Positions 46,308-54,263 of a stretch of DNA of 64,000 nt are shown here, piece after piece. Below the pieces are notes generated by a model. That model searched no databases. It saw only the letters and a program-made list of their open reading frames with translations, and was not told the DNA's origin. The first letter of the stretch is position 1, and each line of letters starts with the position of its first letter. Location: positions 558,001-622,000 of the forward strand of contig NZ_FXWJ01000002.1 in assembly GCF_900177795.1 (NCBI RefSeq), written 5' to 3'. The translations under genes were made by a program, and so were the position numbers. Source of the DNA: Plantibacter elymi (nom. nud.). GTDB taxonomy: Bacteria > Actinomycetota > Actinomycetes > Actinomycetales > Microbacteriaceae.

Positions 46308-46309
46308 GA

Positions 46310-46939
46310 TCAGACCTCGCGCCGAGCGTCCCGCCCCGACGCGAACCGACTGAGCGCTCCGGTCGACGCGAGTGCCCTGACGAGTGCCCAGCCGACGACA
46401 CCGGCGAGGATCGCGCCCGAGACGAGCAGCGAACCGAGGTAGATCGCGTTGAACTCGACACCCTTCTCGAGGTTGCCCGACATCACGAGCTCGAGGAGCC
46501 ACGCGCCGGCCCCGGCTCCGGCACCGGCGAGGATCGCCGGAACGAGGCCGAAGCGCTTGTACGCGAGCGCCGCGAACACCAGCTCGGCCCCCAGGCCCTG
46601 AGCGAGGCCGGAGTACACCGTCGTGACACCCCACGCGTTGCCGATGAGGGCGGAGACGATTGCTCCGATGGTCTCGACGAGGAGCGCAGCGCCGGGCTTC
46701 CGGATGATGAGTCCGCCGAGCACCCCACCGAGGAGCCATATCCCGACGGCGATCCCGCCGAAACCGGGCGTGACGGCGCTGGCGCCCGCGTACCAGAGTG
46801 ATCCGAGCGTGTTCCACGCCCAGAAGATGAGGCCGGTCGCGACGCCGAGCACGGCGACCACGACGATGTCGACGACCCTCCAGCGCAAGGTCCGCGACGC
46901 AGCGCGTTCAGAGGGTGAGATCTTGGTCGATGCTGACAC
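46310..46939 (-). CDS. ykoE: ECF transporter S component YkoE (thiamine or HMP uptake)
   Basis: Substrate-binding membrane subunit, 209 residues with six helices (e.g. VVDIVVVAVLGVATGLIFWAWN). It fits the YkoE family, which takes up hydroxymethylpyrimidine/thiamine. The assignment rests on the order E-D-C and on the TPP riboswitch immediately upstream. The GTG start has AGGAAGGG about 9 bases upstream, part of which can be hidden by the riboswitch platform. Confidence 0.93.
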   Translation of the reverse strand: MSASTKISPSERAASRTLRWRVVDIVVVAVLGVATGLIFWAWNTLGSLWYAGASAVTPGFGGIAVGIWLLGGVLGGLIIRKPGAALLVETIGAIVSALIGNAWGVTTVYSGLAQGLGAELVFAALAYKRFGLVPAILAGAGAGAGAWLLELVMSGNLEKGVEFNAIYLGSLLVSGAILAGVVGWALVRALASTGALSRFASGRDARREV

Positions 46940-46943
46940 GATA

Positions 46944-46977
46944 CGTGCCCTTCCTGTAGACGGAAAAGAGCACGGGA
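46944..46977 (-). promoter_or_regulatory. Predicted ribosome-site sequestering platform of the TPP riboswitch
   Basis: On the minus strand CGTGCTC (46968-46974) can pair with GGGCACG (46944-46950), covering the ykoE Shine-Dalgarno AGGAAGGG (46948-46955). The overlapping TCCCGTG (46971-46977) can instead pair perfectly with CACGGGA at the 5' end of the aptamer (47069-47075). The two pairings exclude each other. Confidence 0.5.
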
Positions 46978-46987
46978 TAGCGAGAAA

Positions 46988-47076
46988 TGGTCTCCCTGCG
47001 CTGGCATGATCCAGATCAGGTTCGACGGTCGAAGGCGAATACCTTCCTCTCAGCCCGGTTCACCGGACTCCCGTGG
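46988..47076 (-). ncRNA. TPP (thiamine pyrophosphate) riboswitch
   Basis: On the minus strand the THI-box elements appear in order. The 5' part is CGGGAGTCCGG, followed by the pyrimidine-binding CTGAGAGG (47046-47053), a variable hairpin AAGGTATTCGCCTT, CCGTCGAACCTGATCTGG, ATCATGCCAGCG (46999-47019) and the closing CAGGGAGACC. It leads the ykoE-D-C-kinase operon. Binding of thiamine pyrophosphate is expected to turn expression off. Confidence 0.96.
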
Positions 47077-47083
47077 TGGCACG

Positions 47084-47089
47084 AGTCTA
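47084..47089 (-). promoter_or_regulatory. -10 box of the TPP-riboswitch operon
   Basis: Minus-strand TAGACT. Transcription would begin close to 47077, exactly at the 5' edge of the aptamer. Confidence 0.55.
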
Positions 47090-47122
47090 ACCCCTGCCGT
47101 GCGCAGTCGCACGACAGGGGTT
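47089..47122 (-). terminator. Terminator after the GerW-like gene
   Basis: A 14-bp stem AACCCCTGTCGTGC / GCACGGCAGGGGTT (minus strand) with a 6-base loop. The single imperfect pair is a U-G wobble in minus-strand RNA. It insulates the riboswitch promoter from dinB/gerW transcription. Confidence 0.72.
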
Positions 47123-47134
47123 CGACGGGGAGCG

Positions 47135-47464
47135 CTACTTCTTGAGGGCCTTGATGAGGCCGGCCAGAGCCTTGCCGCTCACCCAGATGAACGGGATCGC
47201 GACGGCGATGAGCGAGATGAGGTTCGGGTCGAAACGGAGACCCTCGGCGGTCTTGATGTAGGCGCCGACCGGGATCGAGACGCCACCGCCGCCACCGCCG
47301 CTCGGGGCGTCGTCGCCGTCGCCTTCGGAGCCGCCGCCGAAGCCGTAGTACGTCAGTGCGACGGGCACGAGCTTCGTGCCGTCGACGTCCTGCTGCTCCC
47401 CATAGGCTGCGGACACGCCGAGCCCCTTCGCCTGTTCTGCCAGCTTCTCCACGAGATTCGTCAT
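47135..47464 (-). CDS. GerW/YtfJ family protein
   Basis: A 109-residue protein of the Spore_YtfJ (GerW) type. The alpha/beta start is VEKLAEQAKGLGVSAAYGE, then the family pattern KLVPVALTYYGFGGGSEG, a Gly-rich loop, GVSIPVGAYI and a C-terminal hydrophobic helix (LISLIAVAIPFIWVSGKALA). The family is named for spore germination but is widespread in non-sporing actinobacteria, where its role is not known to me. The start is supported by TAGCCT 6 bases before the ATG, only 9 bases after the dinB stop. Confidence 0.85.
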   Translation of the reverse strand: MTNLVEKLAEQAKGLGVSAAYGEQQDVDGTKLVPVALTYYGFGGGSEGDGDDAPSGGGGGGVSIPVGAYIKTAEGLRFDPNLISLIAVAIPFIWVSGKALAGLIKALKK

Positions 47465-47473
47465 ACCGCGAGG

Positions 47474-48772
47474 CTACCGCTCGGTATCCACCGGTCCAAG
47501 GGGTTGATCCGTGCTCCCAGCACCCTGCGAGTCTCCGCGACTGCCGAGTCCGCGACGCCTCGGCTTGCCGAGGAGGGAGGCGGGAGCGATCGCGAGATCG
47601 CCGAACCGGCTCGCGACCCGGTCGATCGTCTGCTCGGCTTCACGCCACTCCTCGTCCGGGTCCCAGAGCCCGGCACCGGCCTCATCGGCGGGGACGAGTT
47701 GGTCCACCTTCACCCCGACGAGGCGCACGAGGCGTCCACCGCGATCGAGGTCGTCGAAGAGCGACGCCGCCTCGTCGTAGACCCGGCGCCCGACGTTCGT
47801 GGCCTCGCCGATGGTGCGCGACCGGGTGACGACGCTGAAGTCCGCATAGCGGACGCGGATGCTGATCGTCCGTCCGGCGTAGCCGCCCTTCCGGAGCCGG
47901 ATCGCGACGAGACCGGCGAGGTTCAGCAGCTCGCGCTTGAGGATGGTCGGGTCGGACACGTCCGTCGGGAAGGTCACCTCGTGGCTGACGCTCTTCTCGC
48001 GTCGTGCCAGCTCGATGCCGCGCGGATCGATCCCGTTCGCGAGCTCGAGGAGTCGGCGACCGGAGGCCTCACCGACCGCGCGCTGGAGCATCGACAGCGG
48101 GGTGGACGCGAGCTGACCGATGGTCCGGATGCCCCGGTTCGTCAGCTGCTCCTCCGTCCGCCCACCGACGCCCCACAGCGCACCGACCGGCAACGGGTGG
48201 AGGAACGCCAGGGTCTCGTCGGCCGGCACGACCAGCAGACCGTCGGGCTTCGACAGGCCGGAGGCGAGCTTCGCGACGTACTTCGTCGACGCGAGGCCGA
48301 CCGAGCACGGCAGGCCGGTCGCGTCGAGGACCCGCTGCTTCACGAGTGCGGCGATCGTCCGTGGGCTCCCGAGCAACCGGACCGCACCCGACACGTCGAG
48401 GAACGCCTCGTCGATGCTCAGTGGCTCGACGAGCGGCGTGACCGACTCGAACACCTCCATCACCCGGTCGGAGTACTCGCGGTACCGGCCGTGGTGGGGC
48501 GGCAATACGACGGCGCTCGGACAGAGGCGCATCGCCTGGGACACCGGCATCGCCGCGCGCACGCCGTACCGGCGTGCCTCGTAACTGGCGGAGGTGACGA
48601 CCGACCGCCCCTCCTTGTTGCCGACGATGATCGGCAGACCGCGCAGCTCGGGCCGTTCCAAGAGCTCGACCGAGACGAAGAACGCGTCCATGTCGACGTG
48701 GAGGATGGGGGTACCGCTGTCGTCGGCATCGTGCGCCGAGACGCGACGAGACGCTCCATCCTGCCGACTCAT
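47474..48772 (-). CDS. dinB: DNA polymerase IV (Y-family)
   Basis: Error-prone translesion polymerase of 432 residues. Catalytic acidic residues are in ILHVDMDAFFVSVE and PLSIDEAFLDV, the palm motif TSASYEARRYGVRAAMP is present, and the helix-hairpin-helix thumb and little-finger domain follow. No LexA box was recognised upstream. ATG 48772 is preceded by a GACAAT box 6 bases away (leaderless) or by GGAG. The first in-frame ATG of the longer frame would add unrelated residues. Confidence 0.95.
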   Translation of the reverse strand: MSRQDGASRRVSAHDADDSGTPILHVDMDAFFVSVELLERPELRGLPIIVGNKEGRSVVTSASYEARRYGVRAAMPVSQAMRLCPSAVVLPPHHGRYREYSDRVMEVFESVTPLVEPLSIDEAFLDVSGAVRLLGSPRTIAALVKQRVLDATGLPCSVGLASTKYVAKLASGLSKPDGLLVVPADETLAFLHPLPVGALWGVGGRTEEQLTNRGIRTIGQLASTPLSMLQRAVGEASGRRLLELANGIDPRGIELARREKSVSHEVTFPTDVSDPTILKRELLNLAGLVAIRLRKGGYAGRTISIRVRYADFSVVTRSRTIGEATNVGRRVYDEAASLFDDLDRGGRLVRLVGVKVDQLVPADEAGAGLWDPDEEWREAEQTIDRVASRFGDLAIAPASLLGKPRRRGLGSRGDSQGAGSTDQPLGPVDTER

Positions 48773-48854
48773 GACTCCATTGTCGCAGTCGCCTCCGACA
48801 CGCTCTCCACAAGGGCCGAGGCGGGAGGGCTCGGCGGCGCTAGGCTGTCCGGCG

Positions 48855-50180
48855 ATGAGCACGCCAACGCGGACCGGGTCGGCCCCGGCGGTCCCAGACC
48901 TCTCCGGGCGGGACCTCGCCCTCGACCTCGTGCGCGTCGCGTGCGTCATGACAGTCGTCATCGTCCACCTCCTGATGGTCGCGGTGGCGGTCGAGCCGGA
49001 CGGCACGATCGGCATCTCCAGAGCGTTGGAGCAGCAACCCTGGTTCGACACGGGTACCTGGTTCGGCCAGATCATGCCGCTGTTCTTCATCGTGGGCGGC
49101 TTCGCGACGATCACCGGCTGGCGCAGCACCGTCCGACGTGGTGACGGGACCAGGGACTTCCTCCGGTCCCGGGTCTTCCGACTCGCCCTGCCGACGATCC
49201 CGGTCCTGCTCTTCCTCGCCGCGGGGCTGTGGCTCGCCGGGGCGCTCGGTGTCGACCCCGCCATCATCGAGGCCGTCGCCGCAGGCGTCGGGTCCCCGCT
49301 CTGGTTCCTGGCCGCCTACCTGCTCTGCCAGGCGGTCGCCCCGTTCCTCGCCACCTGCCACGACCGCCACCCCGTCCTGACCTGTGCGGCACTGCTGGCC
49401 GGCGTGATCCTCGTCGACGTCGTCCGGTACTCGACCGGCCTCCTGGGCATCGGTCTCGTCAACCTGGTGTTCGTCTGGCCGCTGCTGCAGCAGTTCGGGT
49501 TCTTCCTGGCCGACGGTCGTCTCCGCACCGTCCCTCGCCTCGTCCTCGTGGCCGTGGTGCTGGTCTCCTACGGTGCGCTCGTGCCGATCACGACCTGGCT
49601 GCCGTACTCGACCAGCATGCTCGGCAACCTCAACCCACCGACCCTCCCCCTCGTCGTCCTCGGCGTCGGGCAGCTCGCCCTGCTCGCCCTGGTGCACCCA
49701 CTGCTCACCGCCATCATGCGGACCCGCGCCGCGCGAGCGGTCGTCTTCCTCATCGGGTCCCGGCTGATGACGGTGTACCTCTGGCATCTCCCCCTGATCA
49801 TCGCGGTCGCCGGTCTCCAGCTCGCCCTCGGCATCCCCTTCGCGGAACCGCTGAGCGCGGCATGGTGGTGGACCCGACCGGTCGTGCTGCTCGTCGTCGC
49901 GGTCCTGCTCGCGGGCGTCGGCACACTCCTCGGCCGTGTCGAGCACCCCCGCAAGCTGCGCCTCGACCCGGAGCGCAAGCCGGCACACGTCGCCGTGTGG
50001 ATCGCGCTCGCGAGCGCATTCATCATGCCCTTCGCGGAGATCTCCCACCCGCTCACCGCCACCATGGCGGCTGCAGGTGCTCTCGGCTCGATCATCGCGG
50101 TCGTGCTCCTGAACCCGACCCGTCGGCCGGTCGAGGGCGTCGCGAGCGGATCAGACCAGGCCGTGGACCAACGGTCGTAG
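48855..50180 (+). CDS. Membrane acyltransferase (acyltransferase 3 family)
   Basis: A 441-residue membrane protein of about 10-11 helices. The N-terminal RDLALDLVRVACVMTVVIVHLL and MPLFFIVGGFATITGW are the acyltransferase-3 hallmarks (catalytic-type His in VIVHLL). Unlike the larger homologue near 4 kb it has no SGNH domain. Such proteins acylate surface glycans or lipids, and the target is unknown. ATG 48855 is placed by TAGGCT 8 bases upstream. The 3' end overlaps the convergent gene by 30 bases. Confidence 0.88.
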   Translation: MSTPTRTGSAPAVPDLSGRDLALDLVRVACVMTVVIVHLLMVAVAVEPDGTIGISRALEQQPWFDTGTWFGQIMPLFFIVGGFATITGWRSTVRRGDGTRDFLRSRVFRLALPTIPVLLFLAAGLWLAGALGVDPAIIEAVAAGVGSPLWFLAAYLLCQAVAPFLATCHDRHPVLTCAALLAGVILVDVVRYSTGLLGIGLVNLVFVWPLLQQFGFFLADGRLRTVPRLVLVAVVLVSYGALVPITTWLPYSTSMLGNLNPPTLPLVVLGVGQLALLALVHPLLTAIMRTRAARAVVFLIGSRLMTVYLWHLPLIIAVAGLQLALGIPFAEPLSAAWWWTRPVVLLVVAVLLAGVGTLLGRVEHPRKLRLDPERKPAHVAVWIALASAFIMPFAEISHPLTATMAAAGALGSIIAVVLLNPTRRPVEGVASGSDQAVDQRS

Positions 50181-50747
50181 CCACTCGCGGAAGGCCTCCC
50201 GGTCGTCCCGAAGCGACTCACTGACCACGATCGTGTCGGGCGCGACCACCCAGGCCCCCGGTCGGCAGATCGGGAGCACCTCGAGGTCCAACCGGAACGA
50301 GCTGGATTGCCGACGCAACTCGAACTGACGCTCGCGGATGAGTTCGTAGACGTCGGTGAGACGGCTCGGCGATCGACCTGCGAGCGCGCGTTCGTACTCG
50401 CGGATTCGAGCCGACGCCCATCGGTGCGCCTCGTCGTACGCCCGGTAGGCGAGCTCCTGCAGGTCGAGGGCTCGATCGAACACCTCGAAGTGTGGTGGAC
50501 GGACCTCGGCCATGAAGAGGCGCGTGTCGCGACGGGCGATCCCGGTCCACCATCCATCGAACTGGACCGCGAGCGCGTCGAGGTCGAGGCCGGCGACGTC
50601 GACCCGCTCCAGCCCCGGTGTGACTGCGGGAAGCTGCGCGACGCATCGCTCCCCGAGCCCTGCCATGTCGCGGAACGCGAGCGCCAGCATGAGGGCCATC
50701 GGAGCGTCTTCCGTGACCTGCCACCGCATGGTGCCTTCGACCAGCAT
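50151..50747 (-). CDS. Protein of unknown function
   Basis: A 198-residue soluble, acidic, mainly helical protein (RAYDEAHRWASARIREYERA; RQFELRRQSSSFRLDLEVL). I recognise no family, signal or metal motif. It is supported by a leaderless promoter TACACT (50754-50759, minus strand) 6 bases before the ATG. Its 3' end overlaps the acyltransferase gene on the other strand. Confidence 0.68.
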   Translation of the reverse strand: MLVEGTMRWQVTEDAPMALMLALAFRDMAGLGERCVAQLPAVTPGLERVDVAGLDLDALAVQFDGWWTGIARRDTRLFMAEVRPPHFEVFDRALDLQELAYRAYDEAHRWASARIREYERALAGRSPSRLTDVYELIRERQFELRRQSSSFRLDLEVLPICRPGAWVVAPDTIVVSESLRDDREAFREWLRPLVHGLV

Positions 50748-50804
50748 GGCGGAAGTGTATGCCGGGCCAGCAGTCGGCACCAGGGCTTCCCCTGGCCGAC
50801 GACA

Positions 50805-50845
50805 TCGGGCCCGAGCCGCCGTCGTCGACGGTGGCTCGGGCCCGA
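50805..50845 (-). terminator. Terminator of the gatCAB operon
   Basis: Long 19-bp stem TCGGGCCCGAGCC... / ...GGCTCGGGCCCGA with a 3-base loop and one imperfect pair, 17 bases beyond the gatB stop. The mismatch is A-C in minus-strand RNA and would be a G-U wobble in the plus strand. Confidence 0.7.
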
Positions 50846-50862
50846 GGGTGCAGCAGTGACCG

Positions 50863-52362
50863 CTACTGCGAGGCGCGCTCCAGGACGAGTTCGCGCACAC
50901 GCGCCGCATCGGCCTGTCCGCGCATCGCCTTCATCACGGCGCCGATGACCGCGCCGGCGGCCTGGACCTTGCCGTCGCGGATCTTGGCGAGGACGTCCGG
51001 CTGAGCGGCCAGTGCCTCGTCGATGGCGGCGATCAGCGGACCGTCGTCGGAGACGAGCGCGAGACCGCGAGCGTCGATGACCTCCTGAGGAGTGCCCTCC
51101 CCGTCGATGACGCCCTCGAGCACCTGGCGCGCGAGCTTGTCGTTGAGCGTTCCGGCCTCGACGAGCGCCGCGAGTGCCGCGACGTGCTCGGGTGACACGA
51201 GGCTCGTCGCCTCGACGTCGCGCTGGTTCGCGATCCGCGAGATCTCGCCCGTCCACCACTTCCGTGCGGCGGCCGGAGCGGCGCCGGCCTCGACGGTGGC
51301 CGTGATCTCGTTCAGCAGACCACCGTTCACGACGTCCTGGAACTCCAGGTCGGTGAAGCCCCACTCGCTCTTCAGCCGTCGGCGGCGGACGGCCGGCTGC
51401 TCGGGCAGGGCCGCTCGGAGTTCCTCGATGAGTTCGGGCGACGGCACGACCGGGAGCAGGTCGGGCTCCGGGAAGTACCGGTAGTCGTCGGCATCGCTCT
51501 TGGGCCGGCCGGCGGACGTGGCACCGGTGTCCTCGTGCCAGTGCCGCGTCTCCTGGACGATGGATCCGCCGTCCTTGAGGATCGCCGCCTGCCGCTGGAT
51601 CTCGTAGCGGACGGCGCGCTCGACGGAACGCAGGGAGTTGACGTTCTTCGTCTCGGTGCGCGTGCCGAGCTTCTCCTGGCCGCGCGGGCGCAGCGAGATG
51701 TTGGCGTCGCAGCGGAGGTTCCCGCGCTCCATCTTCGCGTCGGAGATGCCGAGCGCCACGACGATGTCGCGGATCGCGGAGACGTAGGCCTTCGCGATCT
51801 CGGGTGCCCGGTGCTCGGTGCCGTAGATCGGCTTGGTGACGATCTCGACGAGCGGCACACCCGCGCGGTTGTAGTCGACGAGCGAGTACTCGGCACCCTG
51901 GATACGGCCGGTGGAGCCGCCGATGTGCGTGAGCTTGCCGGCGTCCTCCTCCATGTGCGCGCGCTCGATCGGCACCGTCACGATGGTGCCGTCCGCCAGC
52001 TCGACGTCGACCGAGCCTTCGAACGCGATCGGCTCGTCGAACTGCGAGATCTGGTAGTTCTTCGCGAGATCGGGGTAGAAGTAGTTCTTCCGCGCGAACC
52101 GGCTCGAGGGTGCGATCGAGCAGCCGAGGGCGAGCCCGAGGCTGATCGAGTACCGCACCGCCTGCTCGTTCACGACCGGGAGCGACCCGGGCAGACCGAG
52201 GCAGACGGGCGACACGTTCGTGTTCGGAGCGTCGCCGAAGCCGTTCGGCGCCGAGGAGAACATCTTCGTCTTGGTGTTCAGCTCGACGTGCACCTCGAAG
52301 CCGAGCACCGGCTCGTACAGTTCGAGGGCTTCTTCGTAGGAGAGGAGCTTGTCCTTGGCCAT
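50863..52362 (-). CDS. gatB: Asp-tRNA(Asn)/Glu-tRNA(Gln) amidotransferase subunit B
   Basis: Kinase/tRNA-binding subunit (499 residues) of the transamidation complex that converts Glu-tRNA-Gln to Gln-tRNA-Gln. Signature segments are [43 protein letters not shown] and [10 protein letters not shown]-like [13 protein letters not shown]. The helical YqeY-like tail ([20 protein letters not shown]) closes the protein. It follows gatA by 3 bases. Confidence 0.97.
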   Translation of the reverse strand: MAKDKLLSYEEALELYEPVLGFEVHVELNTKTKMFSSAPNGFGDAPNTNVSPVCLGLPGSLPVVNEQAVRYSISLGLALGCSIAPSSRFARKNYFYPDLAKNYQISQFDEPIAFEGSVDVELADGTIVTVPIERAHMEEDAGKLTHIGGSTGRIQGAEYSLVDYNRAGVPLVEIVTKPIYGTEHRAPEIAKAYVSAIRDIVVALGISDAKMERGNLRCDANISLRPRGQEKLGTRTETKNVNSLRSVERAVRYEIQRQAAILKDGGSIVQETRHWHEDTGATSAGRPKSDADDYRYFPEPDLLPVVPSPELIEELRAALPEQPAVRRRRLKSEWGFTDLEFQDVVNGGLLNEITATVEAGAAPAAARKWWTGEISRIANQRDVEATSLVSPEHVAALAALVEAGTLNDKLARQVLEGVIDGEGTPQEVIDARGLALVSDDGPLIAAIDEALAAQPDVLAKIRDGKVQAAGAVIGAVMKAMRGQADAARVRELVLERASQ

Positions 52363-52365
52363 GGG

Positions 52366-53877
52366 TTACCGACCTCCGAGAGCGGGTGCCTGCGAGATGA
52401 GGGTGTGCCCCCACGTCGATTCGAGGAGCGCCTCGAGGGCGGCGCCGACCCGGTAGAGCCTGGCGTCCTCCCGCGCTGGCGCCATGAACTGGATGCCGAC
52501 GGGCAGACCGTCTTCCGGAGCGAGACCGATCGGCACGCTGATGCCGGGCACGCCGGCGAGGTTCGCCGGGATGGTGGTGACGTCGTTCAGGTACATCGCC
52601 AGTGGGTCGTCGATACGCTCGCCCAGCTTGAACGCCGTCGTCGGGGCGCTCGGGCTCACGAGGACGTCGACCTGGTCGAACGCCGCCGCGAAGTCGCGCT
52701 GGATGAGCGTCCGGACCTTCTGGGCGCTGCCGTAGTAGGCGTCGTAGTAACCCGCGCTCAGCGCGTACGTGCCGAGGATGATCCGTCGCTTAACCTCGGG
52801 ACCGAAACCGGCCTCGCGCGTCGCGGACATGACCTGCTCGACCGTGCCGCCGCCCTCGGGCGTGACCCGCATACCGAAGCGCACCGAGTCGAACTTCGCG
52901 AGGTTGCTCGACGCTTCGGCCGGGAGGATGAGGTAGTAGGCGGCGACGGCGTACTCGAAGTTCGGAGCGGAGACCTCGACGATCTCGGCTCCGTTCGCCT
53001 CCAGCACCGCGAGCGCCTCCTGGAAGCGGCTCTTCACACCGGCTTGGAAGCCCTCACCGTTGAGCTCGGTGACGACGCCGACCCGGAGGCCGCGCAGCAC
53101 GTCGCCGCGCGCTCCCTCGCGGGCCGCAGCGGCCATCGACGGCCAGGCGTCGCGGAGCGAGGTGGAGTCGAGGGCGTCGTGCCCGGCGATGACGTCGTGG
53201 AGGAGGCCCGAGTCGAGGACCGTGCGGCTGACCGGCCCGACCTGGTCGAGCGAGGAGGCGAGCGCGATCGCCCCGTAGCGGCTGACCGCGCCGTAGGTGG
53301 GCTTCACGCCGACCGTGCCGGTCACGTGCGCCGGCTGGCGGATGGACCCGCCGGTGTCGCTGCCGAGGGCGATGGGCGCCTCGAACGCGGCGACCGCGGC
53401 AGCGGAGCCACCGCCGGAACCGCCGGGGATGCGGTCGAGGTCCCACGGGTTGTGGGTCGGGCCGTACGCGGAGTGCTCTGTGCTCGAGCCCATGGCGAAC
53501 TCGTCCATGTTCGTCTTGCCGAGCGGCACGAGACCGGCGGCACGTGACCGGGCGACCACGGTCGCGTCGAACGGTGACAGGTATCCCTCGAGGATCTTGC
53601 TCCCCGAGGTGGACGGCATGTCCGTCGTGACCAGGACGTCCTTGATGGCGAGCGGGACGCCCGCCAGCTCGCCGAGGTCTTCGCCCGCGGCACGGCGTGC
53701 GTCGATGTCGGCGGCGACGTCGAGCGCGTGGTCCGACACATGGAGGAATGCGTGGACGTCGCCGTCGACCTGCGCGATGCGGTCGAGGTGCGCCTGGGTC
53801 GCTTCGACGCTGGAGACCTCGCCAGCGCGGAGCTTGCTCGACAGCTCGGCTGCCGTGAGACCGATCAACCCGCTCAC
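52366..53877 (-). CDS. gatA: Asp-tRNA(Asn)/Glu-tRNA(Gln) amidotransferase subunit A
   Basis: Amidase subunit that releases ammonia from glutamine, 503 residues. The Ser-cisSer-Lys triad is Lys79 (PLAIKDVL), Ser154 ([12 protein letters not shown]) and Ser178 ([12 protein letters not shown]), at the same positions as in S. aureus GatA. The GTG start overlaps the gatC stop (GTGA). Confidence 0.97.
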   Translation of the reverse strand: MSGLIGLTAAELSSKLRAGEVSSVEATQAHLDRIAQVDGDVHAFLHVSDHALDVAADIDARRAAGEDLGELAGVPLAIKDVLVTTDMPSTSGSKILEGYLSPFDATVVARSRAAGLVPLGKTNMDEFAMGSSTEHSAYGPTHNPWDLDRIPGGSGGGSAAAVAAFEAPIALGSDTGGSIRQPAHVTGTVGVKPTYGAVSRYGAIALASSLDQVGPVSRTVLDSGLLHDVIAGHDALDSTSLRDAWPSMAAAAREGARGDVLRGLRVGVVTELNGEGFQAGVKSRFQEALAVLEANGAEIVEVSAPNFEYAVAAYYLILPAEASSNLAKFDSVRFGMRVTPEGGGTVEQVMSATREAGFGPEVKRRIILGTYALSAGYYDAYYGSAQKVRTLIQRDFAAAFDQVDVLVSPSAPTTAFKLGERIDDPLAMYLNDVTTIPANLAGVPGISVPIGLAPEDGLPVGIQFMAPAREDARLYRVGAALEALLESTWGHTLISQAPALGGR

Positions 53878-54173
53878 TGCTCCTCCCCCAGGATCGCCGA
53901 GACCTTGAAGCGACCGTCGGCCGACTCCGGCGCGTTCTGCAGCGCCTGCTCCCGCGTGAGCGTGTTGCCGACGACGTCGTCGCGGTACACGTTCTCGAGC
54001 GGGATCGGGTGGCTCGTCGCCGGGACGTCAGGTGTGGCCACCTGCTGCACCTTCTGGATGTTGTCCACGATGGAGTCGAGCTCCGTCGTGAGGTGGGCGA
54101 TCTCGTCCTGGCTCAGGGCGATTCGAGCGAGGTTCGCGAGATGCGCGACCTGCTCGGTAGTGATTTCCGACAT
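53874..54173 (-). CDS. gatC: Asp-tRNA(Asn)/Glu-tRNA(Gln) amidotransferase subunit C
   Basis: Small scaffold subunit of 99 residues that clamps GatA to GatB. The signature is [17 protein letters not shown] and [18 protein letters not shown], with a C-terminal [25 protein letters not shown] 54173 has GGAGA upstream. It is the first gene of the gatCAB operon. Confidence 0.96.
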   Translation of the reverse strand: MSEITTEQVAHLANLARIALSQDEIAHLTTELDSIVDNIQKVQQVATPDVPATSHPIPLENVYRDDVVGNTLTREQALQNAPESADGRFKVSAILGEEQ

Positions 54174-54263
54174 GCGTCTCCCGTACGTGTAGCGGTGGCG
54201 GTCGCTCCAGTCTATTCGCCAGGGACGTGGTCGTCCGTCGGGCTCCGCCCCTACAGTGGGACG

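Noticed and set aside
51535-53547. 670-codon frame opposite gatB and gatA
   Set aside because: It crosses the boundary of two real minus-strand genes and shows no family motif.
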